From assembly GCA_034436355.1 (NCBI GenBank), contig DAOTVQ010000047.1, positions 62,001 through 126,000 of the forward strand: a stretch of DNA of 64,000 nucleotides, given 5' to 3'. A program made the position numbers and the translations under genes. The stretch comes from CP2-2F sp034436355 (lineage in GTDB: Bacteria; Chloroflexota; Anaerolineae; Aggregatilineales; UBA2796). Positions 8,274 to 16,322 of the stretch are shown one piece after another; position 1 is the first letter of the stretch, and each line of letters opens with the position of its first letter. Under the pieces are notes generated by a model. That model saw only the letters and a program-made list of their open reading frames with translations. It had not been told where the DNA came from and did not search any database.

Positions 8274-9596
8274 GTGACGCAATCCCTCACCTCAAATTCG
8301 CCTGATAGCCCCATTTTCAGCGTGCCCGATCAGGCATTGGTGCCTGTGAACGACTATCCATCCACACAGGTGGATATTCCACAGTCGCGCATGTTCATCA
8401 TCAAAAAGCTGTTGACTGCCTTCCGCGAAAAGCACCCCGATCTGCCTGCTTATGATGCCTCGCAGGGCGATGGCGGCGCTAGCTTGCCCGGCGTGCCGCA
8501 CAATTTGCTGGAACGTGCTTTTGAACTGCTGAAGCAGAACGGCACCGCCTACGATCCGCCCACGGGCACCGCCGCCTTCCGCAAGGCGACCGCCGAGCAG
8601 TATTGGCAGTTCAAGGCTGATCTCGGCTACACCGCCGAAAACATTGCCGCCACGGATGGTGGGCGTGATGCGCTCATCAAAGCCTATCAGGTGATGACGG
8701 CACTCGGCACAGGGCGCATTGGTGATGTGTTGTTGGTCTCCCGCGTGCCGTGGATTAGCTATCTGTGGGGACCGTATGGCGTGGGCATGAACATCCTGTT
8801 AGCGCCGGGCGACGAGGCAAGCGGTTGGGAATACACTGAAGATGGCTTGGCTGCCAGCGCCGAATTTTGCGCTAAGCACGGCGGCGGCAGGCGCATTGCA
8901 GGCTTGGTGATCACCTCGCCCGACAATCCAACCGGGCGCACACTCAGCATGGCACGTCAAATCGCCTTGGCACAGAAGGCATTCTCGCTGGGTGTTCCGT
9001 TTGTCCTGTTCGACTGGATTTATCATCAGGTGACGGAAGGCGCACCTGCCGATATTAACGCCCTGCTCAGCGCCTTCGATCCGAAAGACCGTGAGCGCAT
9101 TATTGTGTTGGACGGCTTGACCAAATCGCTGGGCGCCTCGAATGTGCGTGCCGCGCACTTGGTTGCTTCCAAGCAGGTCATTGAATTCGTCGCCAGCCGC
9201 AGTTCGCACAGCGTAATGCCAAACTTTCTTGGGCAGGCGGTGGCACAGGCAGCCTATGAGATCGGCTTCCGTAAGGCGGCGGCATCTATCATTGAGCCAA
9301 CCAACGCCAGCCGCGTTGTGGTGCGGAATTTTGTGAAGGAAAAGGGCTACCGCGCCATTGTGGGTGATGGTGGCTACTACGCCTTCATTGACTGCACCGA
9401 GCCAATTCAGCGTGGCAAACTGGCGGATTCGGTGGCGCTGGTGGAGTACATGGCGGGCAATTACGGCATCACGGCGATTGCTGGTAGCTACTTCTCTGAC
9501 GCGGGCAAGCACTGGCTTCGCTTCTCTTACGCGCTGCCGCCAGAGATCACGGCGAAAGCGCTCGAACGCTTTGACGAGGCGATGCGCGCCCTTTAA
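8274..9596 (+). CDS. PLP-dependent aminotransferase, class I/II
   Basis: The 440-aa fold type I aminotransferase contains TSPDNPTGR (the NPTG substrate-binding motif), FVLFDWIYHQ with the pyridine-nitrogen Asp and its Tyr, and LDGLTKSLGASNVRAAH with the Schiff-base Lys and a downstream Arg. An N-terminal stretch of about 35 residues precedes the usual fold start. The donor and acceptor are unknown. Aspartate/tyrosine-type or alanine-type activity are both possible, and the segment around the Lys differs from classical AspC. The start is GTG at 8274, supported by AGGAG at 8261-8265. It has its own promoter (8203-8231) and is probably monocistronic. Confidence 0.85.
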   Translation: MTQSLTSNSPDSPIFSVPDQALVPVNDYPSTQVDIPQSRMFIIKKLLTAFREKHPDLPAYDASQGDGGASLPGVPHNLLERAFELLKQNGTAYDPPTGTAAFRKATAEQYWQFKADLGYTAENIAATDGGRDALIKAYQVMTALGTGRIGDVLLVSRVPWISYLWGPYGVGMNILLAPGDEASGWEYTEDGLAASAEFCAKHGGGRRIAGLVITSPDNPTGRTLSMARQIALAQKAFSLGVPFVLFDWIYHQVTEGAPADINALLSAFDPKDRERIIVLDGLTKSLGASNVRAAHLVASKQVIEFVASRSSHSVMPNFLGQAVAQAAYEIGFRKAAASIIEPTNASRVVVRNFVKEKGYRAIVGDGGYYAFIDCTEPIQRGKLADSVALVEYMAGNYGITAIAGSYFSDAGKHWLRFSYALPPEITAKALERFDEAMRAL

Positions 9597-9614
9597 CTGC
9601 CGCCCAAATCGTAG

Positions 9615-9635
9615 GGGCGGGAATCAATCCCGCCC
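9615..9635. repeat. Intergenic palindrome, REP-like or terminator
   Basis: GGGCGGGA (9615-9622) and TCCCGCCC (9628-9635) form an 8-bp perfect stem around ATCAA. It sits 19 bases after the aminotransferase stop with no T tract. GTAGGGGCGGG...CCCGCCC palindromes of this kind recur as dispersed intergenic elements in various genomes, but only one copy was noticed in this window. Confidence 0.45.
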
Positions 9636-9708
9636 ATCTGCAAGTGTCAGCCTAGCCCCGTCTTTCGCTTCCCTAATTAGGCAACCCTGCTGCGACATTT
9701 CCAACGTA

Positions 9709-9717
9709 TGTTATAAT
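9709..9717 (+). promoter_or_regulatory. Extended -10 promoter of the GAF-PAS histidine kinase
   Basis: TGTTATAAT at 9709-9717 is the same perfect extended -10 as in front of tatA. The kinase ATG lies 65 bases beyond it. Confidence 0.6.
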
Positions 9718-9781
9718 GCGAAATTAGGGTATGGTTGGGATTAATTGTGTGCGGCACAGGTAAAACAACGCGAGTTCACCT

Positions 9782-11347
9782 ATGAACGTTTCAGACAAAT
9801 CGCACGTCGAGATGCTGGTTCAAATTGCGCGCCTGCTGGCAACGCTTGATCTGGATGACGTGCTGTGGCAAACCATTAACCTCACCACACAAACAGTTGG
9901 TGCGGCACGCGGGACGTTCTTCCTGCTGGATGAGCATGGTGAAACGCTGCAACGCTTCATTGCCGCCCAAAATTATGATCCTGAGACGCGCCAGATCGTC
10001 TCGCGCCGCATTCTGGAGCAGGGCTTAGCAGGCTGGGTGATGGCAAACCAGCAATCGGCGCTGATTGATGACACTGCTACTGATCCGCGTTGGGTGGTTT
10101 TGGATGCCGAAAAAGAATTGCGGCGCGTGCGTTCAGTGCTGTGTGTGCCATTCTTTGTGGAAGGTGAACTGCGCGGCGTGATGACCCTTGAACATCCGCA
10201 GCCGCGCCATTTCACCCCTGAGCATCTGCGCCTTGTGGAAGCCGCCGCCCATCAGGCAGCCGCCTCGCTGCGGAATGCCCAACTCTTTGACCGTGTGCAG
10301 GCACAACAGCGCCAGCTTCAGGCAGTGCTGGATGATATTTCGGAGGGCTTGCTGGTGCTGGACACCAAACTGTGCGTGCGGCTGGTCAACCCGGCAGCCC
10401 TAACGCTCTTTGGCGTTACAGAGGCGGCAGTCTTAGGCTTCAACCTAGAAGTGCTTGCCGAGCAGCTTGCCAACCCATTTTATGCGCGCCTTGCCGAAGG
10501 GGTGAAGGCTGCCGTTCAGGACGCTGCCAACAACCGCTTTGAGGTGCGCGATGACCTGACCAAGCGCGATTTTGTGGTGAACGTTGCTAACATCAGCGCC
10601 AAGCGTGCTGCCGAGAGTGGTATCGTGATTGCGTTAAATGATGTTAGTTCTTTGAAAGACCTAACGCGCTTCAAAACGCATATGATTCAAATGGCATCGC
10701 ACGATTTAAAGAATCCAATCGGCGTGCTGCGGAATTACCTAGATGTCATCCGCGCAGAGGTGAAAAGCGGCGTGCTGCCCGATCCAATATTTTTAGAGAA
10801 CATGTATAAATCGCTGGCGCGCATGGAATCGTTGGTGGTAAACCTGTTGGATATTCAGCGGGCAGAAGATACTGAGTCATTGAAGCGTGAGCCATTCGAT
10901 CCTTACGATCTGATTAAGGTTTCTCTGGAAGATATGATGCCTTCTGTCCGAATGCACCACCAAACTATCGTGCAAAATATTCAGCCGAACCTGCGCCCAA
11001 TCAAAGGCGATTTTGACCGCCTGCGTGAAGTGATCAACAACCTGATTGATAACGCTGTGAAATACACACCGCAAGGCGGCACGATCAGCATCAGTGCCTA
11101 TGCCGAAGAGGAGCGCTTCACCTTTAGCGTGAAGGATAACGGCTATGGCATTCCCGCCGATCAGCAAGCTGCCATCTTTCAGCCCTACTTCCGTGCCACA
11201 CAAGCCGCTACCGAACACATCAGCGGCACAGGCGTCGGCTTAAGTTTGGTGAAAGAGGTTGTCGAGCGGCACGGTGGGCAAGTTTGGTTCATCAGTAAAG
11301 AAGGGCAGGGCAGCACCTTCGGCTTTTGGCTGCCCATCTTGACCTAA
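9782..11347 (+). CDS. Cytosolic sensor histidine kinase, GAF-PAS-HisKA-HATPase
   Basis: The 521-aa protein has no membrane segment. Residues about 20-165 form a GAF domain (GAARGTFFLLDE ... LCVPFFVEGELRGVMTLEHP). About 175-285 form a PAS domain. HisKA follows with the phospho-acceptor in MASHDLKNP. The HATPase domain shows the N box VINNLIDNAVKYT, the G1 box VKDNGYGIP and the G2 box GTGVGLSLVKEV. It would autophosphorylate in response to a cytosolic ligand or redox cue. No response regulator is adjacent. The nearest is the OmpR-type gene at 13892-14596 on the other strand, which is a possible partner by inference only. The ribosome binding site is weak. Confidence 0.9.
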   Translation: MNVSDKSHVEMLVQIARLLATLDLDDVLWQTINLTTQTVGAARGTFFLLDEHGETLQRFIAAQNYDPETRQIVSRRILEQGLAGWVMANQQSALIDDTATDPRWVVLDAEKELRRVRSVLCVPFFVEGELRGVMTLEHPQPRHFTPEHLRLVEAAAHQAAASLRNAQLFDRVQAQQRQLQAVLDDISEGLLVLDTKLCVRLVNPAALTLFGVTEAAVLGFNLEVLAEQLANPFYARLAEGVKAAVQDAANNRFEVRDDLTKRDFVVNVANISAKRAAESGIVIALNDVSSLKDLTRFKTHMIQMASHDLKNPIGVLRNYLDVIRAEVKSGVLPDPIFLENMYKSLARMESLVVNLLDIQRAEDTESLKREPFDPYDLIKVSLEDMMPSVRMHHQTIVQNIQPNLRPIKGDFDRLREVINNLIDNAVKYTPQGGTISISAYAEEERFTFSVKDNGYGIPADQQAAIFQPYFRATQAATEHISGTGVGLSLVKEVVERHGGQVWFISKEGQGSTFGFWLPILT

Positions 11348-11365
11348 GAAAGGACGTGCCGCCGA

Positions 11366-11803
11366 ATGGCTACCGAACACAGCAACAGCACCATACTGCC
11401 ACCTGAGCCGCCAGAGATTGACCTGATCGATCAGCTTGATCGGGCTGAACCTGACCTAGATGCTGAAGATAGCCCACCCGCACCGCCGCCCGAAAGCGCA
11501 CCTGCGCCTGCCGTTAACCCACACATTGCCCATTTTTATCAGCCTGAGCGCTTTGCTTGCGTCCGCTGCGGATCAACCAACCTTGCGCGTGGCGTGATTG
11601 TGGACTATGGCGGTGAAAAATTTGAGCAAGTGCGCTTTGCGCCACGCCGCATCTCGCTAAATTGGCTCAACTCGCTCTTGAACCTGCGCCCATGGCGTGC
11701 GCTGCTGAAGCTGGAAGCGGTTGCCTGCCGCGATTGCGGCGCGGTGGTCTTGGTGGTTGACCCAGAGGCGCTGCGGCGCGCCGAACGCACCCGCGACGCC
11801 TAA
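11366..11803 (+). CDS. Hypothetical zinc-ribbon protein with acidic, Pro-rich N terminus
   Basis: The 145-aa protein is not assigned to a family. Residues 1-55 are acidic and proline-rich (PPAPPPESAPAPA) and look disordered. Residues about 64-130 hold CVRCGSTN and, 50 residues later, CRDCGAVV, giving a CxxC...CxxC zinc ribbon around a basic segment (FAPRRISLNW). It could bind nucleic acid or protein. It lies 18 bases after the histidine kinase and 8 before sucC, so it probably belongs to the same transcript. Confidence 0.7.
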   Translation: MATEHSNSTILPPEPPEIDLIDQLDRAEPDLDAEDSPPAPPPESAPAPAVNPHIAHFYQPERFACVRCGSTNLARGVIVDYGGEKFEQVRFAPRRISLNWLNSLLNLRPWRALLKLEAVACRDCGAVVLVVDPEALRRAERTRDA

Positions 11804-11811
11804 AGATCGCC

Positions 11812-12981
11812 GTGAAACTACACGAATATCAATCCAAAGCGATTTTGGCGCGCTATGGCGTGCCGACGCCGGGCGGTATGGTCGTTACATCGCCGCAAGA
11901 TGCCTACGATACCGCCCGCGAACTCGGCGGTGAAGTCGTCATCAAAGCGCAGGCGCTCACCAAAGGGCGCGGCAAAGCAGGCGGCATTCGGCTAGCGCGC
12001 AGCGCTGATCAGGCACGCGAAATGACTGAGGCAGTGCTAGGGCTGACCATCCGCGGCATGAGCGTGCATAAAGTGCTGGTGGAGCCAAGCGCCGAAATCT
12101 ACCAAGAATTCTATTTGGGCATTCACAATGATCGGGCAACCGAACAGCCAACGATCACGGCAGCCACCGGCGCAGTTGGCATGAGCATCTCTGCCAGCCG
12201 CCACACCGGACGGCTTGCCCGTGAGGTGATCGATCCGCTGCTTGGCTTGCAAGAGCATCAGGTGCGCCATCTGTTGGTAAGCCTTGAGCTGCCGCGCCAT
12301 CTGTGGAAGCCATTCAGCCGCATCGCCCACCAACTCTACCGCTGCTTTGACGAGAACGATGCCACTCGCGCCGAAATTGATCCCCTTGCGCTCACCCGTG
12401 ACGGGCATTTTGTGGCGTTGGATGGCAACCTCATCATTGATGACAGCGCCCTGTTCCGCCACCCTGAACTTGCCGATATGCGCGACTTACACGCCGAAAC
12501 ACCCGAAGCAATGCGTGCGCGTGCGCTTGGGCTAAGCTATGTGCCGTTGGATGGCGAGATCGGCTGTTTGGTGAACGGCGCAGGGCTTGGCATGGCAGTT
12601 ATGGATATGACTCGTGCGGCTGCCATGCGGCTTGGCTTGCCTTCCACCAGCCTTGCCAACTTTATTGATGTAGGCGGCGGTGCGCGTGCGGATAAGGTGA
12701 TTGCCGCCATGCAGATTATCACCAGCCAACCGCGTGTGCGTGCGCTGCTCTTTAGCATCTTCGGTGGCATCACGCGCTGCGATGAGGTTGCCTATGGCAT
12801 TGTGCAGGCGATCAGCACGCTGCATTTGCACTTGCCGATGGTCGTGCGGTTGGCTGGCACCAATGCTGAACAGGGTCGGCTGTTGATCGACTCGGCGAAC
12901 CTGCCCAACCTACAGAACGCCACCTCGCTGACCGAAGCGGCGGAAAAGGCGGTGCGCGCCGCACGGGAAGTTTCGCTGTGA
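11812..12981 (+). CDS. sucC: Succinyl-CoA ligase (ADP/GDP-forming) beta subunit-like
   Basis: The 389-aa protein has an ATP-grasp domain (MKLHEYQSKAILARYGVPTP, KGRGKAGG, EIDPLALT, LDGNLIIDD) and a C-terminal flavodoxin-like CoA-ligase domain (LVNGAGLGMAVMDM, FIDVGGGA, SIFGGITRCDEVAYGI). These match SucC end to end. With SucD it would interconvert succinyl-CoA and succinate with nucleotide synthesis in the TCA cycle. The sequence is fairly divergent, and a malate-CoA ligase (MtkA) or another acyl-CoA ligase role cannot be excluded. The start is GTG at 11812. The stop overlaps the sucD start by 4 bases (GTGA). Confidence 0.85.
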   Translation: MKLHEYQSKAILARYGVPTPGGMVVTSPQDAYDTARELGGEVVIKAQALTKGRGKAGGIRLARSADQAREMTEAVLGLTIRGMSVHKVLVEPSAEIYQEFYLGIHNDRATEQPTITAATGAVGMSISASRHTGRLAREVIDPLLGLQEHQVRHLLVSLELPRHLWKPFSRIAHQLYRCFDENDATRAEIDPLALTRDGHFVALDGNLIIDDSALFRHPELADMRDLHAETPEAMRARALGLSYVPLDGEIGCLVNGAGLGMAVMDMTRAAAMRLGLPSTSLANFIDVGGGARADKVIAAMQIITSQPRVRALLFSIFGGITRCDEVAYGIVQAISTLHLHLPMVVRLAGTNAEQGRLLIDSANLPNLQNATSLTEAAEKAVRAAREVSL

Positions 12982-13856
12982 ACGCTGTGACTGCTATGAA
13001 CTGGCTGCCAACCCGCGAGACGCGCATTCTGGTGCAGGGTATCACCGGGCGGGAAGGCGCCTATCACACTGAGCAAATGATCGCCTCTGGTGCGAACATT
13101 GTGGCGGGCGTTACGCCGGGCAAAGGCGGCGAATGGCTCTTTGATCGCATCCCGATCTTTGATTCGGTGCGCGAGGCGCGCCACGCCACTGATGCGAGCG
13201 TCTCGGTGATGTTTGTGCCGCCACGCGCCGCCGTAGATGCCCTGTATGAGGCAATCAGCGCTGATCTGTCGTTGATCGTGTGCATCACCGAAAATATCCC
13301 CATCCGTGACATGATGCACGTGCGGCGGGCGTTGGCTGCCAGCCAAACGCGCCTGCTCGGTCCTAGCTCGCCGGGCTTAATTGTGCCGAGCCAACTTAAG
13401 TTGGGCATTATTCCAACCCATATCACTTTAGCAGGCAGTGTTGGTGTAGTCTCGCGCAGCAGTACGCTGCTCTATGAGGCAACCGACGCGCTCACACGCA
13501 GCGGAATCGGGCAGCGCGCCTGCATCGGCTTGGGCGGCGATACGGTCTCTGGCACGCACTTTGTGGATGTGCTGGCATTCTTTGAGGATGATCCGCACAC
13601 GGATCGCGTCGTCTTGATCGGTGAAATCGGCGGCATAGGCGAGCAGCACGCCGCACGCTTCATCCGCGAGCAAATGACCAAACCAATTGTGGCATATGTT
13701 GCCGGCAAAACATCGCCCAAAAATCAGCGCATGGGGCACGCCGGCGCGATCATCGAAGATGAAATTGGCGGCTATGATGAGAAAATCGAGGCGCTGCGGC
13801 AAGCAGGGGTGCGCCTTGCCGAATCGCCCGATCACATTACGGCGTTGTTGGAATAA
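12978..13856 (+). CDS. sucD: Succinyl-CoA ligase alpha subunit-like
   Basis: The 292-aa protein has a CoA-binding Rossmann domain (VQGITGREGAYHTEQM, VTPGKGG, FVPPRAAVDALYEAI) and the ligase domain with the phospho-His loop MGHAGAII, His254. GPSSPGLIVP and GVVSRSSTLLYEATD match SucD. About 15 extra residues precede the usual start. The start is GTG at 12978, overlapping the sucC stop, which implies translational coupling. No other TCA-cycle gene is nearby. Confidence 0.87.
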   Translation: MNAVTAMNWLPTRETRILVQGITGREGAYHTEQMIASGANIVAGVTPGKGGEWLFDRIPIFDSVREARHATDASVSVMFVPPRAAVDALYEAISADLSLIVCITENIPIRDMMHVRRALAASQTRLLGPSSPGLIVPSQLKLGIIPTHITLAGSVGVVSRSSTLLYEATDALTRSGIGQRACIGLGGDTVSGTHFVDVLAFFEDDPHTDRVVLIGEIGGIGEQHAARFIREQMTKPIVAYVAGKTSPKNQRMGHAGAIIEDEIGGYDEKIEALRQAGVRLAESPDHITALLE

Positions 13857-13857
13857 T

Positions 13858-13881
13858 TTGGGCAGTGTGCGCGCTGCCCAA
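13858..13881. terminator. Bidirectional hairpin between sucD and the OmpR-type regulator
   Basis: TTGGGCAG (13858-13865) and CTGCCCAA (13874-13881) form an 8-bp stem between two convergent genes that end at 13856 and 13892. Confidence 0.55.
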
Positions 13882-13891
13882 GTCGCTAGGT

Positions 13892-14596
13892 TTATGGTAG
13901 CGGCGCAACCATATAGCCCACGCCGTGAATGGTGCGGATAAAGCGGTTAGCGTCTGCCTCATCGCCCAGCTTGGCGCGCAAATTGCGGATGTGAGCGCGC
14001 ACGAGGTTAGGGTCGCCAGTGCGCGGCGGATAGTCCCAGACTGCCTCTAGCAAGCGGAAGGGCGAGAGTGCCTGATTGGGATGCTCCATCAGGTAGCGCA
14101 GCAATTTGTGTTCAGTGGCAGTCAGTTGAACGGCATGTTCGTCAATCTGCACCTGATAGGTGGAGGAATCAAGGCGCACATTGCCAAGCTCCAAAATAAC
14201 GTTCTCGCTATCGCCGCGGTTGTGGCGGCGCAGCAGTGCACGCACGCGGGCATTCAGTTCGGTCAGCTCAAAGGGCTTGGTCACATAGTCATCGCCGCCG
14301 GCATCCAAGCCTGCAATCACATCGTCGGTGTGGGTGTGGGCGGTTAGGAATAAGATGAGCAGGTCAATATAGCGCGTGTCGCTGCGAAGCTGTTTGCAGA
14401 GCGTCAGCCCGTCCATGCCGGGCATGGTAATATCGAGGATGAGCAAGTCCGGACGGCGGCTCACGATTTTCTGCCACGCCTCTTGTGCCGAAAGTGCCTG
14501 CCCAACCTCATAGCCCTCACGTCGCAGGGCGCGCCCAAGCGTGCCGAGTACGTCAGGTTCATCATCAACAGTCAGGATATAATGAGTCATAAGCAC
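13892..14596 (-). CDS. Response regulator, OmpR/PhoB family
   Basis: The 234-aa protein has a receiver domain with the acidic pair DDE at 11-13, phospho-acceptor Asp55 in LILDITMP, Thr85 and Lys107 in VTKPF. A PhoB-type winged helix follows (LTATEHKLLRYLMEHPNQ, LVRAHIRNLRAKLGD, IRTIHGVGYMV). It would bind DNA and regulate transcription when phosphorylated. No kinase is directly adjacent, so it is an orphan locally. An alternative start (MTHYIL, 14590) is equally possible. It reads away from the cobalamin riboswitch and shares its upstream region. Confidence 0.92.
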   Translation of the reverse strand: MLMTHYILTVDDEPDVLGTLGRALRREGYEVGQALSAQEAWQKIVSRRPDLLILDITMPGMDGLTLCKQLRSDTRYIDLLILFLTAHTHTDDVIAGLDAGGDDYVTKPFELTELNARVRALLRRHNRGDSENVILELGNVRLDSSTYQVQIDEHAVQLTATEHKLLRYLMEHPNQALSPFRLLEAVWDYPPRTGDPNLVRAHIRNLRAKLGDEADANRFIRTIHGVGYMVAPLP

Positions 14597-14756
14597 CCGC
14601 TTTTGCGTGATTCTACGGTCAATTATAGCGAAAACCAGAATTTTTGCGCGTAGGGCTTCTGTCGATGATGTGCTGAAGATCGCGCCGTCAGGCTGGGATA
14701 AACCTTGTCCATCTGTGGTTGCTCTCTATCCCTGATTTCGCCACACCCTTTCGTTG

Positions 14757-14785
14757 TTGACTTACCCTCTTTTCCACGCTACACT
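14757..14785 (+). promoter_or_regulatory. Promoter of the cobalamin uptake operon
   Basis: TTGACT (14757-14762), a 17-base spacer and TACACT (14780-14785) make a good housekeeping promoter. Transcription would begin near 14792, just before the riboswitch. The rest of 14597-14756 shows no gene. Confidence 0.65.
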
Positions 14786-14802
14786 AGCCCATATGGTCGA
14801 AA

Positions 14803-14935
14803 GGCGCTGTTGCCCGGATGCACAGCGCAAGGTTTAACCAAACCTTCGGGGGAAGTCGGTGCAAGTCCGACACTGTTCCCGTAACGGTAACGCCTGAGCG
14901 CTCAGGCGAAGTCCGATTACCCGTTTTGACCCAAT
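14803..14935 (+). ncRNA. Cobalamin (B12) riboswitch
   Basis: The aptamer core reads GGGGGAAGTCGGTGCAAGTCC at 14848 onward. GACACTGTTCCCGTAACGG follows, and then a peripheral hairpin (palindrome CGCCTGAGCGCTCAGGCG at 14891-14908) and GAAGTCCGATTACCCG. These are the B12-box and adjoining conserved elements of the Cobalamin riboswitch family. It is followed by a strong intrinsic terminator (15005-15026) and by btuF-, btuC- and btuD-like genes, so adenosyl- or methylcobalamin binding most likely causes premature termination of the uptake operon. The exact 5' boundary is approximate. Confidence 0.93.
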
Positions 14936-15004
14936 ATGTGTCGTGTTTCACCTTCGTGGACAAAGGGGAGCGCGTATGGAAGTAGCTACCTCCATGCTGT
15001 GTTA

Positions 15005-15026
15005 CCCGCCACTTGGCGGGTTTTTT
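15005..15026 (+). terminator. Intrinsic terminator, riboswitch expression platform
   Basis: CCCGCC (15005-15010), loop ACTT, GGCGGG (15015-15020) and six T residues. It lies between the B12 aptamer and the first gene. The heptamer TTACCCG occurs both at the 3' edge of the aptamer (14917-14923) and at the 5' arm of this terminator (15002-15008). The two copies could compete for the CGGTAA at 14885-14890. Confidence 0.85.
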
Positions 15027-15111
15027 CGTGATCGGCGCGCCAACAGCATGGCGCGTGCATCCTTTGCCCAACCTGTTCAGTTCACTCAAACGGGAGAGGA
15101 TGTTTAGACCG

Positions 15112-16302
15112 ATGAAAGCTATCAAGTTCAGCCTGATAATTGCCCTGCTGCTGCTGGCTGCCCTCAGTGCGGCGCCTGCTGCCCACGGGCAAACTGCTAA
15201 CCCAACCGAATGCCTCACTGCTTTCGATCCTGAAGTGGATTACTTCCCGCACAAGGTCGCGCCTGAGTTTGCCAGCGGCTTTGAGGTCGAATACCACAAG
15301 CACTATAAAGTGGTGCGTGTGACACGCCCGTGGGTAGGGGCGGAAAGCAGCTTTACCTACTTGCTGGTGCAATGCGGCGCACCCACACCCACCGACGAAC
15401 AGTTCAAAGAGGCGGTCGTGGTAGAAGTGCCGATAAGAACTCTTATCAGTATGTCTACCACCTATCTGCCGCACCTGATCGAACTTGGCGTAACCGATGC
15501 CCTAGTCGGTGTGGATACCCTGCAATACGTTTATGCCGAAGAAATTCGGGCGCTGGGCGAGGCGGGCAAGCTGGTTGAGATCGGCAGCGGCGCGCAGGTG
15601 AATGTGGAATTGGTTGCCGTTGCTAACCCTGATCTGATCATGGTCTATGGCAGTGGCAGCCCTGATTACGACGCGCATCCCAAGCTGATTGAAGCAGGCT
15701 ACAAGGTTGCCCTGAACGCAGAGTTCACTGAGCAAGTGCCGCTTGGTCAGGCAGAGTGGATCAAGTACACCGCCTTGTTCTTCAACGCTGAGGAGCGTGC
15801 CAACGCCTACTTTGAAGGTGTGGCAAGTGAATATGCGCGCTTGGCGGCCTTGGCAGAGCGCGTCAGTGAAAAGCCGAGTGTCTTTGTTGGCTCGCCCTAT
15901 CAGGATGTGTGGTATATGCCAAGTGGCACAACCTATACCGCCATTTTCCTGCGTGATGCCGGCGCCAACTACCTGTGGGCGGATGATCAGAGCGCAGGCA
16001 GCTTGCCGCTCAGCTTTGAAGAGGTGTTCGCTAAGGCAGCCACAGCAGACTTTTGGCTAAACGTCGGCTTCTTCAGCTCGCTGAAAGATGTCGAGGCTGC
16101 CGATGTGCGCTTCACCGAATTTGCCGCCTTCAAAAACGGCAAAGTGTTCAACAACAATGCGCGGGTTAGCCCGAACTTCGGGTTCGATTTCTACGAAAGT
16201 GGCGTGATCCGTCCGCATGTGATCCTTGCCGACTTGATCGCCATTTTCCATCCCGATCTGCTGCCAGATCATCAGTTGGTCTATTACCAGCAGATGCAGT
16301 AA
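15112..16302 (+). CDS. Cobalamin ABC transporter substrate-binding protein (BtuF-like)
   Basis: The 396-aa exported protein has a signal sequence (MKAIKFSLIIALLLLAALSA, cleavage near AHG-Q). After about 100 residues specific to this protein type comes a TroA/BtuF-like fold (MSTTYLPHLIELGVTDALVGVD, ELVAVANPDLIMVYGSG). It would bind corrinoid outside the membrane and deliver it to the permease. The start at 15112 is chosen for the signal peptide. An in-frame ATG at 15100 directly follows GGGAGAGG and is too close to it. The riboswitch upstream and the permease and ATPase downstream make cobalamin the likely substrate. Iron-siderophore binding is the alternative suggested by the family alone. 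Confidence 0.85.
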   Translation: MKAIKFSLIIALLLLAALSAAPAAHGQTANPTECLTAFDPEVDYFPHKVAPEFASGFEVEYHKHYKVVRVTRPWVGAESSFTYLLVQCGAPTPTDEQFKEAVVVEVPIRTLISMSTTYLPHLIELGVTDALVGVDTLQYVYAEEIRALGEAGKLVEIGSGAQVNVELVAVANPDLIMVYGSGSPDYDAHPKLIEAGYKVALNAEFTEQVPLGQAEWIKYTALFFNAEERANAYFEGVASEYARLAALAERVSEKPSVFVGSPYQDVWYMPSGTTYTAIFLRDAGANYLWADDQSAGSLPLSFEEVFAKAATADFWLNVGFFSSLKDVEAADVRFTEFAAFKNGKVFNNNARVSPNFGFDFYESGVIRPHVILADLIAIFHPDLLPDHQLVYYQQMQ

Positions 16303-16322
16303 GAAATTCGAGGGCTGCCACC

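Noticed and set aside
9615..9635. Palindrome after the aminotransferase as a standard intrinsic terminator
   Set aside because: Good stem but no T tract follows; it is listed as a REP-like repeat instead.
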